Under the pieces are notes generated by a model. The model was not told where the DNA came from and ran no database searches. It saw only the letters and a program-made list of their open reading frames with translations. This document shows, piece by piece, positions 38,141 to 47,691 of a stretch of 64,000 bases of DNA (position 1 is its first letter; every line of letters begins with the position of its first letter). The DNA lies in NCBI GenBank assembly GCA_965284365.1, contig OZ260079.1:3844001-3908000 (forward strand), written 5' to 3'. Both the position numbers and the translations under genes were made by a program. Source of the DNA: Phragmitibacter sp965284365. GTDB taxonomy: Bacteria; Verrucomicrobiota; Verrucomicrobiia; Verrucomicrobiales; Verrucomicrobiaceae.

Positions 38141-39319
38141 ATGCGTTTGCGCCATTCCTTCTTTCTTTTCTCCGCTGCTGTATGGAGCTTTTGTGCGGGG
38201 AGCCTTCCTGGGCAGGCCCCTGTGTTTCGTGCGCAAGAGATCGATACACAAATCCAGATCGGCTACGGTCTGGCGATTGCCGATGTGCAAGGGGATGGGA
38301 AGCCGGATATCCTGCTGGCGGATAAAACGCAATTCGTGTGGTACGAGAATCCTACCTGGAAGAAGCATGTCATTGCGGAAAATCTGACGGTGAAGGACAA
38401 TGTCTGTATCGCGGCGCGGGATCTGGATGGGGATGGCAAGTGCGAGATCGCGGTAGGGGCGGAATGGAATCCGTCAGATACAGTTGGCAGCGGGGCGGTG
38501 TTCTATCTTGTCGCGCCAGAGGACAGAACCCAGAAATGGGAGGCGGTGAAACTTCATGCGGAACCGACGACGCATCGGATGAAATGGGTGCAGCGGGAAA
38601 AGGGCCGCTATGATTTGGTGGTGGTGCCACTGCACGGAGTAGGGAACAAAAGCGGGGAAGGCGCTGGTGTGAAGATCCTGGCGTATCAGAAGCCCGCTGA
38701 TCCCAAGACAGGTTCAGCCTGGACCACGCAGGAGATTTCAAATGAGTTTCATCTGACTCACAACTTTGACGTGCTAAAAGATGGTGGTGAGGAGGAAGAG
38801 CTTCTGGTGTCTGGCAAAGAGGGCTGGAAGCAATTGAAGCAAGGCAAAGAGATTTGGCCTACTGTCGAAGAGTTCGCGCAACCTGCAGACAGTGGCTTGA
38901 AGGGGGTGGGGGAGATCCGCCGCGGGCGGTTGGGCGATGAATCATTCGTGGCCACCATCGAGCCGATGCATGGCAACAGTGTGGCGCTCTATCGGAAGAG
39001 GGATGGGGCGTGGAAGCGTGAGGTGTTGGACGACTCCCTGCAAGATGGACACGCGCTGGGCTGTGGGGATTTGCTCGGACTCGGCAAGGATCAAATTGTA
39101 GTCGGCTGGAGAGCGATGGCCAACAAGGTCGGCCGTGTGGGCATCAAGGTTTTTGTGCCGGATGCCGATGGGCAGAAGTGGAGTGCGCACCCCATTGATG
39201 ACAACACGATGGCGTGTGAAGATCTGGTGCTGGCGGATCTCAATGGGGATGGGAAACTGGAAGTGATCGCTGCGGGGCGCAGGACGCAGAACGTGAAGAT
39301 CTACTGGAACGAGAGGTGA
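38141..39319 (+). CDS. Secreted FG-GAP/VCBS repeat protein
   Basis: The product has 392 residues from the ATG at 38141 (MRLRHSFFLFSAAVWSF, signal peptide). FG-GAP repeats form a beta propeller, with calcium loops DVQGDGKPD, DLDGDGKCE and DLNGDGKLE and other blades less clear. Proteins of this kind are abundant in Verrucomicrobia and Planctomycetes, and bind ligands or polysaccharides outside the cell. There is no catalytic domain. It is monocistronic. Confidence 0.85.
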   Translation: MRLRHSFFLFSAAVWSFCAGSLPGQAPVFRAQEIDTQIQIGYGLAIADVQGDGKPDILLADKTQFVWYENPTWKKHVIAENLTVKDNVCIAARDLDGDGKCEIAVGAEWNPSDTVGSGAVFYLVAPEDRTQKWEAVKLHAEPTTHRMKWVQREKGRYDLVVVPLHGVGNKSGEGAGVKILAYQKPADPKTGSAWTTQEISNEFHLTHNFDVLKDGGEEEELLVSGKEGWKQLKQGKEIWPTVEEFAQPADSGLKGVGEIRRGRLGDESFVATIEPMHGNSVALYRKRDGAWKREVLDDSLQDGHALGCGDLLGLGKDQIVVGWRAMANKVGRVGIKVFVPDADGQKWSAHPIDDNTMACEDLVLADLNGDGKLEVIAAGRRTQNVKIYWNER

Positions 39320-39455
39320 GAGGCGTGCGGCAAAGGCGGCATATATGGAATGCGGGATTGCTGTATTAGATGCGATGAGGGGTGGAACTCCGTCGTTGCC
39401 AGGGGCCTTTTTCGATATCGCACGGCTAAGATATCCGCGGTCCTCCTAAAAACAA

Positions 39456-39486
39456 AACGGCGCCATCCACAAGGGATGACGCCGTT
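39456..39486 (-). terminator. Intrinsic terminator of glnII
   Basis: On the minus strand AACGGCGTCATCC / GGATGGCGCCGTT (13 bp, one wobble pair) with a 5-base loop precedes TTGTTTTT. It lies about 70 bases after the glutamine synthetase stop. Confidence 0.82.
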
Positions 39487-39554
39487 AAGACTGAAGGAAC
39501 AAAACTAAATCAACTCAAGCCAATCTGGCCGGGCATTGCCTTAATCTCGAAAGG

Positions 39555-40577
39555 TCAGGGTTTTGGCACGGTGTCGACGGTCTTTAGGATACGGGAAGCG
39601 ATTGCGTAAGGGTCGCCTTGTGAATTCGGACGACGGTCTTCGAGATAACCCTGATACTTGCCATCGGCCACGAAGCTGTGAGGCACGCGGATGGAAGCAC
39701 CACGGTCGGCAACACCGTAGCTGAACTTGTCGATGGACTGGGTCTCATGGAGACCGGTCAGACGCAGGTGGTTATCAGGCCCGTACACGGCGATGTGCTC
39801 TTCCTTGTACTTGTCGAACGCAGCCATGAGGGCTTCGAAGTATTCCTTGCCGCCCTTGGTGCGGAGGTATTCGGTCGAGAAATTGGCGTGCATGCCAGAG
39901 CCGTTCCAGTCGGTATCGCCGAGAGGCTTGCAATGGAACTCGATGTCGATGCCGTATTTTTCGCAGAGACGGATCAAGAGATAGCGGGCGACCCACATTT
40001 CGTCAGCGGCTTTCTTGGAGCCTTTGCCGAAGATCTGGAATTCCCACTGGCCTTTGGCCACTTCGGCGTTGATGCCTTCATGGTTGATGCCGGCGTCTAT
40101 GCAGAGGTCGAGGTGTTCTTCCACGATCTGACGGGCGACGTCGCCGACGTTCTTGTAACCGACGCCGGTGTAGTAAGGGCCTTGGGGAGCGGGATAGCCG
40201 TTCTCAGGGAAGCCGAGAGGGCGACCGTCCTGATAGAAGAAATACTCCTGCTCAAAGCCAAACCAAGCGGTTGGGTCGTCGAGGATAGTGGCGCGGGTAT
40301 TGGAAGGATGCGGAGTCGTTTTGTCCGGCATCATGACTTCGCACATGACGAGGGCGCCATTCGTGCGGGTGGAGTCAGGATACACGGCGATGGGTTTCAA
40401 CACGCAGTCAGAGCTCTTGCCTTCTGCCTGCTGAGTGGAGCTGCCGTCGAAGCCCCAATAGGGGAGGGCTTCCAGGGCGGGGAAAGAGTCAAAGTCTTTG
40501 ATCAGGGTCTTGCTACGCAGGTTCGGCACAGGCTTGTAACCGTCGAGCCAGATATATTCCAGTTTATATTTAGCCAT
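39555..40577 (-). CDS. glnII: Glutamine synthetase, GSII (eukaryote-like) type
   Basis: The product has 340 residues from the ATG at 40577 (MAKYKLEYIWLDGY), the size of GSII rather than the 470 of GlnA. Diagnostic segments are WGFDGSSTQQAEGKSSDC, AWFGFEQEYF (metal Glu pair), INAEVAKGQWEFQIFG, NGSGMHANFSTEYLR and RGASIRVPH. The enzyme joins ammonia and glutamate using ATP. GSII lacks the adenylylation tyrosine loop of GlnA, so control is likely transcriptional. The upstream 360-base gap should hold its promoter; no glnB or ntr gene is near. Confidence 0.95.
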   Translation of the reverse strand: MAKYKLEYIWLDGYKPVPNLRSKTLIKDFDSFPALEALPYWGFDGSSTQQAEGKSSDCVLKPIAVYPDSTRTNGALVMCEVMMPDKTTPHPSNTRATILDDPTAWFGFEQEYFFYQDGRPLGFPENGYPAPQGPYYTGVGYKNVGDVARQIVEEHLDLCIDAGINHEGINAEVAKGQWEFQIFGKGSKKAADEMWVARYLLIRLCEKYGIDIEFHCKPLGDTDWNGSGMHANFSTEYLRTKGGKEYFEALMAAFDKYKEEHIAVYGPDNHLRLTGLHETQSIDKFSYGVADRGASIRVPHSFVADGKYQGYLEDRRPNSQGDPYAIASRILKTVDTVPKP

Positions 40578-40938
40578 GGATAGATGATTTGATTGCGATG
40601 TTGAGTTTCGGAGCGTTTGAATTTGGGGGTTAATCACCCATCACCAGATACCTGGTGTGGACGAGAAATTCTTAAAGCACCCGCTATGCCATTTACAGTG
40701 AAAAAGATACCGTGATTTTGCGATTACGAGCGCTGTGCTGCCTGTCGGTTCAAAACGAAGGGGTTGAGACAAATCGCAGGTCGTAAGGAGTTCTATTGGA
40801 GCCTCCAAAAAGATATGACCGAGACAATGCCTGGTGATGGAGACCAACAACTCTGGCCTACTGTAGAGCCCGGACGGCAGAACTGGCGACAACCCCTCCA
40901 ACAAGGGTATTGCCTCGTCCCAGCAAATCGAGTTTGCC
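40578..40938. other. Gene-free gap upstream of glnII
   Basis: This stretch between the glnII start and the 2-oxoacid dehydrogenase E2 stop has no frame with family features on either strand. I found no obvious -24/-12 or NtrC site and no strong hairpin. Confidence 0.45.
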
Positions 40939-42192
40939 TTACAACGCCTCGGGTGTCTGTAGCAGTTGCGCAACGCGTGAGAGGAGTCTGCCCGCGCCGC
41001 CGCCGTCGAGAATGCGGTGGTCGAAGCTAAGGGTGAGTTCGGCTTCGGTGACGGGGATGAAGGTCTGGACTTCTTCGCTCCAGACGGGGGCTTTGCGGCC
41101 GGCGCCGAGGCCCAAGACGAGGTTCTGCTCGGGGAGGGGAATGGGGGTCGCCCAGACGATGCCGAAAGTGCCGAAGTTCGTAACGGTGGCGATGCCGGGG
41201 GTGTTCGCTTCGTTAGGGAGGCGGCGGGAGCGGGCCTGCTCGACGAGCTTGTTGTAGGCGTCGACAAGGGTGGAGAGGGGTTTCTTTTCCACTTCACGCA
41301 AGGTGGGGACGAGCACCCCGTCGGTGACTTCCACGGCGAAGCCGATGTCGATGGCGCGAGGGTGGACGATACGGTTTCCGACGAGACGTCCGGCGACAGC
41401 GGTGTCTTCACTGAGGGCGATGGCCAGGGCGCGGATGGCGTAAAGGGCAGGGCCGGGCTTCGGATTTGCTTTTTTGCGGTGGGCCAACATGGCATCGAGC
41501 ACAACCGGGGTGCCGACAGTGGCGAGAGGGCGGCTCCAACTGCGCCTCATGGAGTCCGCCACGGCGATGCGCATGGGGGAGGCATTCGTCATTCGGTGCT
41601 GGTCAAGATTTCGCAGGAAATGCTCGAAATCCTCCACCGTGACGCGTCCGCCTGCGCCGGTGCCAGCGACGGCGGAGAGGTCAGAGGAGTTCAGCCCGAG
41701 TTCGTTCATGCGGGCGCGCATGCGAGGGGAGATGTAGTGTGCGCCCGCAGCACCCGCTGGCACGGGAAGGCCGCCACCTACGACGGGTTCGACCGTGGGT
41801 TGGTCGCCCTCACGGATGACGTCGCCGTCGCTAATCTTGAAATGCAGATTGGCGGGTTCTTCTTCCTGCCCGTTGACGCCGTTGATGCGATCCGAAGGTT
41901 TGGGAGGTGAGGGTGGTCCCTGATTGACGGCGAAATCCTGGGCGTCCGCCTCGCTGGCCACCAAGGAGCCGAGTGTGGCGCCGACGGCGTAGCTGGTATT
42001 GATGGCGGCAACGATTTCGCCGATCTGGCCACCGCACGGAGCGGTCACGGTCATGACGGCCTTGTTCGTCTCGACTTCGAAGATCTCGTCACCTGCCTTT
42101 ACCGAACTCCCGGGCTCGATGAGAATCCGCACGATGGTCGCCTCCGCGATGGACTCACCCAACTGAGGCATGAGAATGGGAATGGTGGGCAT
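40939..42192 (-). CDS. 2-oxoacid dehydrogenase E2 (dihydrolipoyl acyltransferase)
   Basis: This 417-residue E2 has a single lipoyl domain with Lys44 in EVETNKAVMTV. A long linker and an E3/E1-binding domain (ISPRMRARMNELGLN, GTGAGGRVTVEDFE) follow. The acyltransferase core ends in FDHRILDGGGAGR (His392, Asp396). It carries acyl groups to CoA in the pyruvate or branched-chain complex. It is the last gene of a three-gene minus-strand operon after the E1 genes; E3 is not present. The substrate is most likely pyruvate, with branched-chain acids as the alternative. Confidence 0.93.
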   Translation of the reverse strand: MPTIPILMPQLGESIAEATIVRILIEPGSSVKAGDEIFEVETNKAVMTVTAPCGGQIGEIVAAINTSYAVGATLGSLVASEADAQDFAVNQGPPSPPKPSDRINGVNGQEEEPANLHFKISDGDVIREGDQPTVEPVVGGGLPVPAGAAGAHYISPRMRARMNELGLNSSDLSAVAGTGAGGRVTVEDFEHFLRNLDQHRMTNASPMRIAVADSMRRSWSRPLATVGTPVVLDAMLAHRKKANPKPGPALYAIRALAIALSEDTAVAGRLVGNRIVHPRAIDIGFAVEVTDGVLVPTLREVEKKPLSTLVDAYNKLVEQARSRRLPNEANTPGIATVTNFGTFGIVWATPIPLPEQNLVLGLGAGRKAPVWSEEVQTFIPVTEAELTLSFDHRILDGGGAGRLLSRVAQLLQTPEAL

Positions 42193-42281
42193 GGTTGTGA
42201 GGAAGAAGGAAGTTCGAAAGAAGTGCTAAGTGCGAAAGGAGAACCGCTGGGAGAGGGGACGAAACGGCTCAAGAGGAGGCG

Positions 42282-43247
42282 TCAGAATTTCAGCAGTTTT
42301 CGCAGTTCTGCTTCAATGCTGTTGGCGGTAGGACGGTGGGCCTTCCACAAATTTGGGTGGTAGGGAATGGGGGTGTCCTTGGAGTTGAGCCGCTGAGGGG
42401 GAGCATCCAGAAGATGGAAGCCTTCGGCAGTAACACGGGCGATGACCTCGGCGGTGACGCCACCCCAAGGGAAGCTTTCGCCGACGCAAAGGAGCCGTCC
42501 GGTGCGGGCAACGGAGGCGAGGATGGTGTCCGTGTCCATGGGCTTCACGGAGCGAAGGTCCACGACTTCGATCTGATAACCGTCCTGCTGGAGTTGTTCC
42601 GCGGCGCGGATGGCTTCATGGACCATGGCCGAGTAGGCGACCACCGTGGCGTGCCGACCGGGGCGCACGATGCGGGCTTTCCCGATGGGTAACGCGCTTT
42701 CCGGAAGGCTGTCCGCCTTGAGATGGTAATAGAGGAACTTGTGCTCACAGAAGATGACCGGGTCATCCAGCGTGATGGCATCCAGCAGCATGTGATAAGC
42801 ATCCTCTACTGTGGCGGGTGTGAGGATGATCAGCCCGGGATAGTGGGCATAGATGCTCTCCATGCTCTGGCTGTGGAAGGGGCCGGAGCCAGCAGTGCCG
42901 CCGCTAGGCAGGCGGATGACGATGGGGCAGGGTACATTGGTGCGCCAAAACTGCGTGGCCGCCTGATTTACGATCTGGTTGAAGCCCACGCTGCTGAAAT
43001 CAGCGAACTGCATCTCCACGATGGGGCGGGAGCCTTCCAGGGCGGCGCCGATGGCTGCTCCGACGATCGCGTCTTCACTGATGGGCGCATCCAGCACCCG
43101 GCCAGGGAACTCTACGCTGAGGTGTTTGGTCGCTTTAAAGGCGCCACCGAAACTACCGATATCCTGCCCATAAATGAAGACCCGGGGATCACGCCGGAGA
43201 GCCTCATACTGGGCTTCGCGAATGGCTTCAAGGTAGGTCAAACTCAT
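42282..43247 (-). CDS. pdhB: 2-oxoacid dehydrogenase E1 beta subunit
   Basis: The product has 321 residues from the ATG at 43247 (MSLTYLEAIREAQYEAL). It has the transketolase-like beta fold: FIYGQDIGSFGGAFKATKHL, DAPISEDAIVGAAIGAALEG (TPP-site Glu), EMQFADF, RLPSGGTAGSGPFHSQS (catalytic His in the HSQS loop), and the C-terminal domain CVGESFPWGG. It pairs with the alpha subunit to decarboxylate the 2-oxoacid. Its ATG overlaps the alpha-subunit stop as ATGA, indicating coupled translation and 1:1 output. Confidence 0.93.
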   Translation of the reverse strand: MSLTYLEAIREAQYEALRRDPRVFIYGQDIGSFGGAFKATKHLSVEFPGRVLDAPISEDAIVGAAIGAALEGSRPIVEMQFADFSSVGFNQIVNQAATQFWRTNVPCPIVIRLPSGGTAGSGPFHSQSMESIYAHYPGLIILTPATVEDAYHMLLDAITLDDPVIFCEHKFLYYHLKADSLPESALPIGKARIVRPGRHATVVAYSAMVHEAIRAAEQLQQDGYQIEVVDLRSVKPMDTDTILASVARTGRLLCVGESFPWGGVTAEVIARVTAEGFHLLDAPPQRLNSKDTPIPYHPNLWKAHRPTANSIEAELRKLLKF

Positions 43248-44314
43248 TTGCCGCTGTCTTCGTCTAAGAGGGAACCGGTGGCAAGAGCGCGCCACGATTC
43301 TTTATAAGGGTCGGGCAGAGGCTCGCGACTGGACTTGGCGATGGCTTTGTCCACCTCGTCTTGAGCTTCGGCGCGAAGGCGGGAAACCTCGCCGGCCGTG
43401 ATCCAGCCCTCGGCCAGAAGGGATTGTTCGGCCTTGATCAGGCAGTCCTTGCCGAGCTCACTCTGGCGCATGCTATCGGGGATGTAAGAGGAGTCATCGT
43501 GCTCGCCGTGGCCGCTGAGCCTGAGGAGCGAGCCCACTACCAGCTGAGGCCCCATGCCGGCGCGGGCATTGCTGACGGCCTGACGGAACACCTGGACGGA
43601 AGCGGCGAGGTCGGTGCCGTCCACCGTGTGTCCCATCACGCCATAGCCAACTGCGCGATCCACGAGGTTTTCGCAGGCGAACTGGCGATTGTTGGGCGTG
43701 GAGTACGCAAACTGATTGTTCGCCACGGCGATGACCAAGGGCAGCTTCTCAACGGCAGCCATATTGATGGCCTCATGGAAGGCGCCCGTGGAAGTGCCAC
43801 CATCGCCGATGCAGGTCGCGCCGACACAATCGTGAAGCCGGCCATGGAGACGGCGGGAAAGCAACATGCCGGAAACGACGCTGACCATTGACCCGAGGTG
43901 GGAAATCATGGCTGGCATCCCTTCTTTCGGGCGGCCGCGGTGGACATTGCCATCCCGTCCCCGCATGGGGCCCAGAGTGGAACCCAAATAAGTTCTGGTG
44001 GCGTCCAGGATAAGCTCACCGAAGGCGAGTTTGCCGGCCTGATCGCGGATGATGCCGGCGAAAATGTCTTTCCCTTTTTGCAATTGGACGCCGAGGGCCG
44101 CGCTGTAAGCTTCCTGGCCGCGGCCTACGTAAACACCGCCGACGATACGGCCACCGGCACGGTAGAGGCTGGCCAGTTTATCCTCCAACACCCTGGCCCG
44201 CACCATGTGGCGGAATGCTGTTACACATTGACTCTGCAAAGTCAGGTTTGCTGACGCTGCTCCTGCGGTTGGGTTGGTCGTCGAACTAGGCACTGGCGAA
44301 TCGAAGGATGGCAT
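43244..44314 (-). CDS. pdhA: 2-oxoacid dehydrogenase E1 alpha subunit
   Basis: The product has 356 residues from the ATG at 44314 (MPSFDSPVPSSTTNPTAG); the frame stays open upstream but has no family match there. The TPP motif runs GDGGTSTGAFHEAIN to ANNQFAYST. An MRGRDGNVHRG-like segment and a serine-containing phosphorylation-loop equivalent (SLLRLSGHGEHDDS) are seen. It forms the E1 heterotetramer with the beta subunit. It is the first gene of the operon and diverges from rpoA across 277 bases that must hold both promoters. Confidence 0.93.
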   Translation of the reverse strand: MPSFDSPVPSSTTNPTAGAASANLTLQSQCVTAFRHMVRARVLEDKLASLYRAGGRIVGGVYVGRGQEAYSAALGVQLQKGKDIFAGIIRDQAGKLAFGELILDATRTYLGSTLGPMRGRDGNVHRGRPKEGMPAMISHLGSMVSVVSGMLLSRRLHGRLHDCVGATCIGDGGTSTGAFHEAINMAAVEKLPLVIAVANNQFAYSTPNNRQFACENLVDRAVGYGVMGHTVDGTDLAASVQVFRQAVSNARAGMGPQLVVGSLLRLSGHGEHDDSSYIPDSMRQSELGKDCLIKAEQSLLAEGWITAGEVSRLRAEAQDEVDKAIAKSSREPLPDPYKESWRALATGSLLDEDSGK

Positions 44315-44591
44315 ACGCTTCGGGGAATGGAAATTGTTTTTGTGACTCCCCGAGAGATGGATTTTGTCAGGGACTGGCCAAGGCGTCAAATCCAAGGAAA
44401 AGCTGCCCAGTAGCACCCGTTGGAAATTGCCAGAATTCCGGGGAGAAAAAAATGTTGCCAAATCCCACAGGCTCGCCATTTTTGATGCCCCCAATCCGCG
44501 AGTCCAGCTAACCGCTGTCGGTCTTCGGATCTCCCTTCTCACGAAGTGGAGAATACTCGCTCCGAAGGTAACCCAGCAACTCATATCCTAC

Positions 44592-45704
44592 ATGTCCATC
44601 AGACTAGCCCGATTCGAAATGCCGAGTCGCCTCGTGAAGAACGAAGCGACGGCCACTGACTACTACGCGCAATTTGTCGCTGAACCCTTTGACCGTGGCT
44701 ATGGCCACACCATCGGCAACAGCCTTCGCCGCGTGCTGCTTTCCTCCTTGGAAGGTGCGTCCATCACCAGCGTCCGCATCAAAGGCGCCGAGCATGAATT
44801 CACCACGCTTCCTGGCGTGCTGGAAGACGTCACCCAAATCGTGCTGAACCTGAAGAAGGTGAAGTTCAAGCACTTCGAAAGCAAAGAAACCCGCCTGCTG
44901 ACCGTTTCGGTCGACAAGGAAGGCGTTGTGACCGCTGGTGACATCAAGGAAGACAATCACTATCACGTTATCAATAAGGATCAGATCATTTGCACCTTGG
45001 ACCGTAAGGGCAAATTCGAGGCTGAACTTGAAGTTAAAGTGGGCCGCGGCTTCGCCACTGGTGAAGAAAACAAGCGTGCGGACATGCCAATCGGCGTGAT
45101 CCCGATCGACTCCATTTTCTCCCCGGTCACCCGTGTGAAGTATGGTGTGGAAGCGACTCGTGTGGGTCAAAACACCGACTATGACAAGCTCATCGTCGAC
45201 GTTTGGACGGACGGCCGCGTGGTTCCTCAAGACGCGCTGCTTCAGTCTTCCGCCATCCTGCGCAAGCATCTGGATGTGTTCGTGAACTACGACGATTCTC
45301 AGATCGAATTCGACGCGGCTCCTGAGGCTCAAAGCGAAGAAAACTTGGAACTGCGCAAGCTGCTCAATATGTCGGTCAACGAGATCGAACTGAGCGTGCG
45401 TGCGGCGAACTGCCTGAACAACGCCAATATCACCACCGTGGGTCAACTTGCGATGAAGAGCGAAGCCGAGATGCTGCGCTACCGCAACTTCGGCAAGAAG
45501 TCCCTCACCGAAATCAAGGAGAAGCTGCTGGAGCTTGGTCTAACCCTTGGCATGAAGCTCGACGCCTCGCTGCTTGAGCCCCTGCCTGGTGGTGTGTCCA
45601 TGCTGCGTTCCAACAGCTTCCGCCGTGAAGATGACGAAGAAGCTGATGCCGACAGCTTCTCCCGCCTGATCTCTGCCAACCTCGGCGATGACGACGAGGA
45701 GTAA
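44592..45704 (+). CDS. rpoA: RNA polymerase alpha subunit
   Basis: The product has 370 residues from the ATG at 44592 (MSIRLARFEMPSRL); E. coli has 329. The N-terminal dimer domain has FDRGYGHTIGNSLRRVLLSSLEGASI. The C-terminal domain (about 270-335) has SVRAANCLNNANITTVGQLA and NFGKKSLTEIKEKL for DNA and activator contacts. An acidic tail (EEADADSF...DDDEE) is extra. It forms an operon with rplQ only; rpsM, rpsK and rpsD, its usual upstream neighbours, are absent, with the dehydrogenase operon there instead. Confidence 0.98.
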   Translation: MSIRLARFEMPSRLVKNEATATDYYAQFVAEPFDRGYGHTIGNSLRRVLLSSLEGASITSVRIKGAEHEFTTLPGVLEDVTQIVLNLKKVKFKHFESKETRLLTVSVDKEGVVTAGDIKEDNHYHVINKDQIICTLDRKGKFEAELEVKVGRGFATGEENKRADMPIGVIPIDSIFSPVTRVKYGVEATRVGQNTDYDKLIVDVWTDGRVVPQDALLQSSAILRKHLDVFVNYDDSQIEFDAAPEAQSEENLELRKLLNMSVNEIELSVRAANCLNNANITTVGQLAMKSEAEMLRYRNFGKKSLTEIKEKLLELGLTLGMKLDASLLEPLPGGVSMLRSNSFRREDDEEADADSFSRLISANLGDDDEE

Positions 45705-45759
45705 GCCGCGCCACTGAATGACGCCTTACCTCTCCTAACCGAGATAACCGCCAAGTATC

Positions 45760-46293
45760 ATGAGACATCAACGTAAAACGGTCAAACTTCAGCGCACGCA
45801 GTCCCATCGCGATGCGTTGCTCAATAACCTTTGCAAGAGCCTCGTCGAGCACCGCCGCATCCGCACCACCCTGGCCAAGGCCAAGGCATTGCGTCCAGTG
45901 GCGGAGAAGCTTCTGACCCTGGGCAAAAAATCCCTCGCCGCTGAAGGCAAGGACGCCAAGGAAGTCGCTGCCAAGCGCGTGCATTTTGCCCGCCAGGCTT
46001 TTGCGACCCTTCGCGACAAAACCCTGGTCAAGAAGCTGTTCGATGAAATCGCAGTCGCTTCCAAAGATCGCCAAGGTGGCTACACCCGCATCACGAAGCT
46101 GGGTCAACGCCATAGCGACTCCGCTTCGATGGCCTTCATCGAGTGGGTCGACTCTTATGTGTCCAAGAGCGAATCATCTGCTGACGCCACTGAGGCGGTG
46201 GTAGTTGCTCCGGCCAAGACTGAAAAAGCTGAGAAGGCTGAAAAGCCAGCCAAGACGAAGAAGACCGAGACGAAAGAAGACTCTGCTGAGTAA
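45760..46293 (+). CDS. rplQ: Ribosomal protein L17 with Lys/Ala/Glu-rich extension
   Basis: This 177-residue L17 starts MRHQRKTVKLQRTQSHRDALLNNLCKSL, a close match to the family N-terminus; the core ends near FIEWVD (about 130). The remaining 45 residues are a low-complexity tail rich in EKAEKAEKPAKTKK, longer than the usual 116-130-residue protein. L17 lines the 50S exit-tunnel region. It follows rpoA by 55 bases and ends at a strong terminator. Confidence 0.97.
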   Translation: MRHQRKTVKLQRTQSHRDALLNNLCKSLVEHRRIRTTLAKAKALRPVAEKLLTLGKKSLAAEGKDAKEVAAKRVHFARQAFATLRDKTLVKKLFDEIAVASKDRQGGYTRITKLGQRHSDSASMAFIEWVDSYVSKSESSADATEAVVVAPAKTEKAEKAEKPAKTKKTETKEDSAE

Positions 46294-46775
46294 TCGCAGG
46301 CATCTGATTCTCGCTTCAACGTAAGCATCCATTGAAAAGAGCACGGAGATTTGGTCTCCGTGCTCTTTTCTTTTGCGACCGGACGCGGGGCATACTTGGC
46401 GGTTCATGGTCCACCCCCACGCCTAGCAATAGAAAGTGCTCGGTAATGGGAGGCATATTAGCCGCCATGCCCGAGGCGGGTTTAGAAAAGGTGCCTACAA
46501 GACTCCAACGCCGCATTGATGAACCGCACGACATAACGCAATTTAAAACGGAGACAAGATTGCTAATACCGATGAAGTCCTGCACTCGCCCGGATAGCCA
46601 TGATGTATGCGGAGACGACGAGCGGGGTGTGGCGCTCCAGAGAATAGAGGTCAAACTCGCCCGTAGAAGGCCGGAAAAATAAAAAAGGACTTTCACTTCC
46701 CGAACGTTATCTACTCTATCCGAAAGACATCACCCGATGCGGTCAGGATAGAGTGTTGAACTTTTCAAGCACCAT
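46294..46775. other. Gap holding the rplQ terminator, otherwise gene-free
   Basis: After the terminator at 46335-46374, about 400 bases carry no frame I can support on either strand. The final part should promote the next gene. Confidence 0.5.
46335..46374 (+). terminator. Intrinsic terminator of rpoA-rplQ
   Basis: A perfect 15-bp stem (AAAAGAGCACGGAGA / TCTCCGTGCTCTTTT) with a 5-base loop runs into TTTTCTTTT, 41 bases after the rplQ stop. Confidence 0.93.
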
Positions 46776-47678
46776 ATGATCAGGGCCGTACTTTTCGAAT
46801 TGGGACAGACCGCTGCACAGCGGAAGAATAGTGATCTGGACATTGTTGAAGCTCTAAAAACTATCTGCGCCTTTAGCGACGGAGCGGGTGCAAAGCTGAA
46901 AGTGGTATTGCTTTCCGAAGGTGAAACATCGAAAGGGAGTAAGCTGGCTACGCAAAAACGTGTGCCAGAAGAGCGCCCTGCGGCAATGACCAGAAACAGT
47001 GGGCTCGCGCCTCACTTCGATCCGTCCGATGTGATGGTGATTACACGCGAACAAATTCTCAACCCCGACCTAAAGCTGATTGAATCTGCTGCGAGGCATG
47101 CAGGGGCTTCAATAACGGAATGCTTGCTCGTAGCTAAAGCGCATTCTCTTTTGGAAAAGGCTCAGGCTCTTGGAATGTCTGTCTTGGCTATCGGGAAGAT
47201 TAAACCGGCTATTCCTTCATTTACCAATTGGCTAGAAGCTCCATACAAAGTTGCCAGATTGGTCGCTCCGAGTCTTCATGCGAACATTGAAAAAGCAATA
47301 TCCTTCCAGTTGCTTCGACAAGAGGGTATCACTAATTTCAGGTTTTTGTCAAAGGAGGGGTCCATGCGGTTTCACGGGCAGGGTTCGCGCAAGGTGCCTT
47401 TGCGAGCAGGAGATTTGGAAGAACTGGAAGGGACGTTAGTTGATATGACTGTAGACGTGTCTGTTGATTGCAACATTCCGGGCGACACCTGCTCATTCGA
47501 AGTGTCGGAGCCATCCCAACAAGATTATCTGGAGACCACTACCTATGTGAGAGGTTTGGTACGCAAGGGTCACGTCAGCAACGAATCAGGTCCACTGCTT
47601 CCCGGCGTAACACATGTGATCAAAAAGAATACGGATGGTTCCAGCAAGCTTACCCGTAAAAGACGATCTGCAAGATAG
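46776..47678 (+). CDS. Hypothetical protein, degenerate HAD-like domain plus shared C-terminal tail
   Basis: This 300-residue protein has no signal peptide. The first 150 residues resemble a HAD-type fold: MIRAVLFELGQT stands where HADs have a DxD nucleophile motif (here Glu, so probably inactive). VVLLSEGE follows, and later ECLLVAKAHSLLEKAQALGMSVLAIG is like the HAD motif IV region. The C-terminal 60 residues (YVRGLVRKGHVS..., LLPGVTHVI...KLTRKRRSAR) match the end of the peptidase encoded by the convergent gene, which stops only 13 bases away. I know no named family for this pair. Assignment of the HAD part is moderate; function unknown. Confidence 0.6.
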   Translation: MIRAVLFELGQTAAQRKNSDLDIVEALKTICAFSDGAGAKLKVVLLSEGETSKGSKLATQKRVPEERPAAMTRNSGLAPHFDPSDVMVITREQILNPDLKLIESAARHAGASITECLLVAKAHSLLEKAQALGMSVLAIGKIKPAIPSFTNWLEAPYKVARLVAPSLHANIEKAISFQLLRQEGITNFRFLSKEGSMRFHGQGSRKVPLRAGDLEELEGTLVDMTVDVSVDCNIPGDTCSFEVSEPSQQDYLETTTYVRGLVRKGHVSNESGPLLPGVTHVIKKNTDGSSKLTRKRRSAR

Positions 47679-47691
47679 CCGCAACTTTTGA

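Noticed and set aside
40641..41504. Minus-strand open frame of 287 codons overlapping the E2 gene
   Set aside because: It is Ser/Pro/Ala-rich, a typical frame-shifted shadow of the E2 catalytic domain, which is intact.
46375..46775. Minus-strand open frame after rplQ
   Set aside because: It reads back through the rplQ terminator and has no gene-like start, motif or composition.
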